Below are positions 62,181 to 64,000 of a stretch of 64,000 bases of DNA, one piece after another. Made by a program: the position numbers and the translations under genes. The stretch comes from Methanocorpusculum petauri (GTDB lineage: Archaea; Halobacteriota; Methanomicrobia; Methanomicrobiales; Methanocorpusculaceae), in assembly GCF_026891975.1 (NCBI RefSeq), contig NZ_JAPTGB010000008.1, positions 23,708-87,707 of the forward strand. The letters run 5' to 3'. Under the pieces are notes generated by a model. That model saw nothing but the letters and a program-made list of their open reading frames with translations. It did not search any database and was not told where the DNA came from. Position 1 is the first letter of the stretch, and every line of letters starts with the position of its first letter.

Positions 62181-63626
62181 ATGGACTGGGCAGAACGATA
62201 CCGGCCAGAACATCTCGCAGACATCCTCGGCAACACCGCTGCAGTCAGACAGATGACGGACTGGGCACGGAACTGGACACCGGACTCGCGCCCCCTTCTG
62301 ATCACTGGCAAACCGGGCATCGGTAAAACTTCGGCAGCCCTCGCCCTCGCCCGCGACATGAACTGGGAAATCCTCGAACTCAATGCCAGTGATGCCCGCA
62401 CCAAAACCATCATCGAACGCGTTGCCGGAAACTCCGCGACCACCACCAGCCTGTTTGGCGCCGAACGCAAACTCATCGTCATCGACGAAGCCGACAACCT
62501 CGAAGGAAACGCTGATCGCGGCGGAGCACGGGCCATCGCCGAAATACTCAAAGAAGCACGTCAGCCGGTCATGCTCATCGCAAACGATGCATACGGCGTC
62601 TCCGACGCCATCCGCAAACTCTGTGATCCCGTCCCGTTCCGTGCCATCACCGCATCAACACTCGAAAAACGCATGCGGGAAATCTGTGCAACAGAACAGA
62701 TCGCCTGCGACAGCGACGCCTTAAACGCCATCGCTGAAAGCGCTGCAGGTGACATGCGGTCTGCTGTTAACATGCTCTTCGCCTCCGCAACCGGCAGAAC
62801 CGCAATCGCCGCAAGTGACGTCAACACCTCACAGAAGGATGAAAGGGCCAGCATCTTTGATCTCGTCGCAGGTGTTTATGCCGGGGTATCGGACACAAAA
62901 ATCCAGAAACTCTCCCGCGAATGCGAGGAAAAACCCGACACCGTCATGCAGTGGATTGAAGAGTCCGCATCGGCGGTCGCAAACCAATACCAGCGGAAAG
63001 GCGCATACAATGCACTCTCCCGTGCTGACATCTATCTCGGCAGAACCATGCGGCGCCAGTATTATACTCTCTGGCGCTACGCAACCTCTCTGATGACCTC
63101 AGGCGTCGCCAAAGAATTTTCCGGAGCAGGATTCCGCCCTCGAATCATGCCGCCCTCACGATGGAGACGTATGGGCACCGCAAAAAAACAGAAGACCGTC
63201 AGGCGAACACTCGCTGCAAAACTCGGCGAAAGCTATAGTATCCCCGACTCTCAGATACAGAAAATCTATCTCGATCTCCTTTCCCGGTTCGCTGCAGATG
63301 CCCCCCTTGCCTTCTGTGAACGCCATGATCTGGACGCCGACCAGCTCACTATCCTCCTGCACGACAAAACCGAAGCCGCTGCTGTGTTCAAGGAAGCCCA
63401 GAAGAACGCCAGGGAGAAAGAGACCAAGATGAAAAAGATCTCCGCCGCAAAACGTGCCGCCGCACGAAAAGCCGAGGAAGAGCGTGCAGCAGAACTCGAA
63501 AAGTTCATCCGGGAAAATCCTCCCACACCTCCGTTCCCGCAGCCGGAACCTGTCCCGGAGCCTATCGAACCCCCGCAGGAGGAAAAGAAAAAAGCTCCCG
63601 CACAGGCGACACTGGACTTCTTTTAA
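62181..63626 (+). CDS. rfcL: Replication factor C large subunit
   Basis: 481 residues. N-terminal MDWAERYRPEHLADILGN, Walker A GKPGIGKTS (about 43-51), Walker B VIDEADNLEG, sensor 1 IANDAYGVSDAI and the arginine-finger region of AAA+ clamp loaders. The C-terminal domain ends in a charged, Lys/Glu-rich coil and a Pro-rich linker, then QATLDFF, a PIP box for PCNA. With small RFC subunits it loads the PCNA clamp. A TATA-like ACGTTTATC lies about 35 bases upstream of the ATG. Confidence 0.97.
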   Translation: MDWAERYRPEHLADILGNTAAVRQMTDWARNWTPDSRPLLITGKPGIGKTSAALALARDMNWEILELNASDARTKTIIERVAGNSATTTSLFGAERKLIVIDEADNLEGNADRGGARAIAEILKEARQPVMLIANDAYGVSDAIRKLCDPVPFRAITASTLEKRMREICATEQIACDSDALNAIAESAAGDMRSAVNMLFASATGRTAIAASDVNTSQKDERASIFDLVAGVYAGVSDTKIQKLSRECEEKPDTVMQWIEESASAVANQYQRKGAYNALSRADIYLGRTMRRQYYTLWRYATSLMTSGVAKEFSGAGFRPRIMPPSRWRRMGTAKKQKTVRRTLAAKLGESYSIPDSQIQKIYLDLLSRFAADAPLAFCERHDLDADQLTILLHDKTEAAAVFKEAQKNAREKETKMKKISAAKRAAARKAEEERAAELEKFIRENPPTPPFPQPEPVPEPIEPPQEEKKKAPAQATLDFF

Positions 63627-63741
63627 AACATCCTGTTTTTTGGGTGTTGCCTGTAAAATCCTGATTCCCACGAGTTACTCGGAATACACGGGAGTGCACA
63701 GAGAGATGTGATGAAGGTATTTCGTTGGTTTTTTTTGGAAA

Positions 63742-63756
63742 ACGACTATTAGTCGT
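63742..63756. other. Short palindrome between rfcL and the last gene
   Basis: ACGACTA-T-TAGTCGT, perfect 7-bp arms, follows a T8 run at about 63729-63736. It lies between convergent genes and may be a 3' structure. Nothing else is visible in 63627-63797. Confidence 0.35.
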
Positions 63757-63797
63757 CAACATCCCCCGCACCCGGAAAAAAGAAGAGATTCAAACAC

Positions 63798-63998
63798 TCA
63801 GGCAATCTTGGAAAGAATGCCGGTGTTGAGATCATAGGATAGTCCATGGACTTCCCGAGCTCCGCTCCTCTCCGCATCCGTAACCAGCGGATACGTGTTT
63901 TCCGTAGGGTCGTCCGATTCTGTGGTTTTACCAGTTTCGCTGATGTTTCTTCCAAGGAAATCCACGACGAAAGATTCCTGAAACCATCCCGGCGGACA
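63798..63998 (-). CDS. C-terminal part of a probable beta-carbonic anhydrase (5' end outside window)
   Basis: The frame is open from the right edge of the window to TGA at 63798-63800 and gives 66 residues. FVVDFLGRNI and the ending EVHGLSYDLNTGILSKIA resemble the last helix and final strand of beta-class carbonic anhydrases (x-V-x-G-x-x-YD-x-x-TG). The Zn-binding Cys and His would lie in the missing N-terminal part. Another minus-strand frame is also open here, but it is Arg-rich and matches nothing. Such enzymes supply bicarbonate or CO2, useful to a CO2-reducing methanogen. Confidence 0.5.
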   Translation of the reverse strand, partial: CPPGWFQESFVVDFLGRNISETGKTTESDDPTENTYPLVTDAERSGAREVHGLSYDLNTGILSKIA

Positions 63999-64000
63999 GA

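Noticed and set aside
63650..63715. Possible second extragenic repeat family after rfcL
   Set aside because: The sequence looks like intergenic repeat DNA, but no second copy exists in this window, so it cannot be supported here.
63749..63955. Arg-rich minus-strand frame at the right edge
   Set aside because: Another minus-strand frame covering 63798-63998 gives a sequence like the end of a beta-carbonic anhydrase, so this one is probably a shadow.

Overview
This window is a contiguous piece of a methanogenic archaeal chromosome, most likely from the Methanomicrobiales; Methanocorpusculum is my best guess for the genus, but that is inference. Archaeal markers are the RFC large subunit and a family B DNA polymerase that both end in a PCNA-binding motif, Alba, ribosomal protein L10e, diphthine synthase, tRNA splicing endonuclease and archaeal-type PheST and MetG. 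Methanogen markers are an F420H2 oxidase (FprA), an MsvR-type redox regulator, a formaldehyde-activating enzyme, DUF2193 and DUF2180 proteins and an AqpM-like channel. Base composition is near 50% G+C by eye, with AT-rich islands in the long intergenic gaps. I see no rRNA, CRISPR array, transposase or phage gene.

Layout. 1-4.1 kb: 3' end of an ATP-dependent DNA ligase, an RND/MMPL exporter, then an AT-rich gap with one copy of a dispersed repeat, two tiny membrane peptides and tRNA-Thr(CGT). 4.2-9.1 kb: DUF3467, a degenerate Cas4/RecB-like protein, a DtxR/FeoA regulator with FeoB, then dphB-DUF357. 9.2-13.9 kb: DUF2193-DUF2180-aqpM, an orphan ABC permease/ATPase pair and L10e. 14.1-18.1 kb: two-subunit fumarate hydratase facing a znuABC-type operon. 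18.2-23.5 kb: second repeat copy, an MFS exporter, rpiA, an unknown protein and metG. 23.6-29 kb: the endA-trpS-pheS-pheT operon. 29-33.4 kb: a surface protein, msvR, fae and fprA. 33.8-40.1 kb: an AddB/AddA-like helicase-nuclease pair. 40.2-45.9 kb: asd, alba, a transporter, an SPFH/zinc-ribbon cluster and an FKBP lipoprotein. 45.9-51.1 kb: the ACT-hom-DDTD operon, DUF92 and a DUF362 ferredoxin protein. 51.4-59 kb: DEAD-box helicase, glnA, mdh-polB and dcd. 59-64 kb: a large Thr/Pro-rich surface protein, rfcL and the 3' end of a probable beta-carbonic anhydrase.

How the genes fit together. Replication and repair are well represented (ligase, PolB, RfcL, AddAB, Dcd, Alba). Translation genes cluster (MetG, PheST, TrpS, EndA, L10e, DphB). 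Metal supply is covered by FeoB with a DtxR-type sensor and by ZnuABC. Oxygen and redox defence centres on MsvR and FprA. Central metabolism contributes fumarase, malate dehydrogenase, RpiA, glutamine synthetase, Asd and homoserine dehydrogenase. Many genes overlap by ATGA, TGATG or TAATG junctions. Several promoters place a TATA element about 26-30 nt before the start codon, which suggests leaderless mRNAs.

The most interesting unexplained signals are palindromes at the transcription start regions of msvR, the FKBP gene and the DUF92 gene; inverted repeats around the fprA promoter; a dispersed intergenic repeat pair; two coupled membrane micropeptides at 3.6-3.8 kb; and a compact multi-hairpin segment at 51.2 kb.
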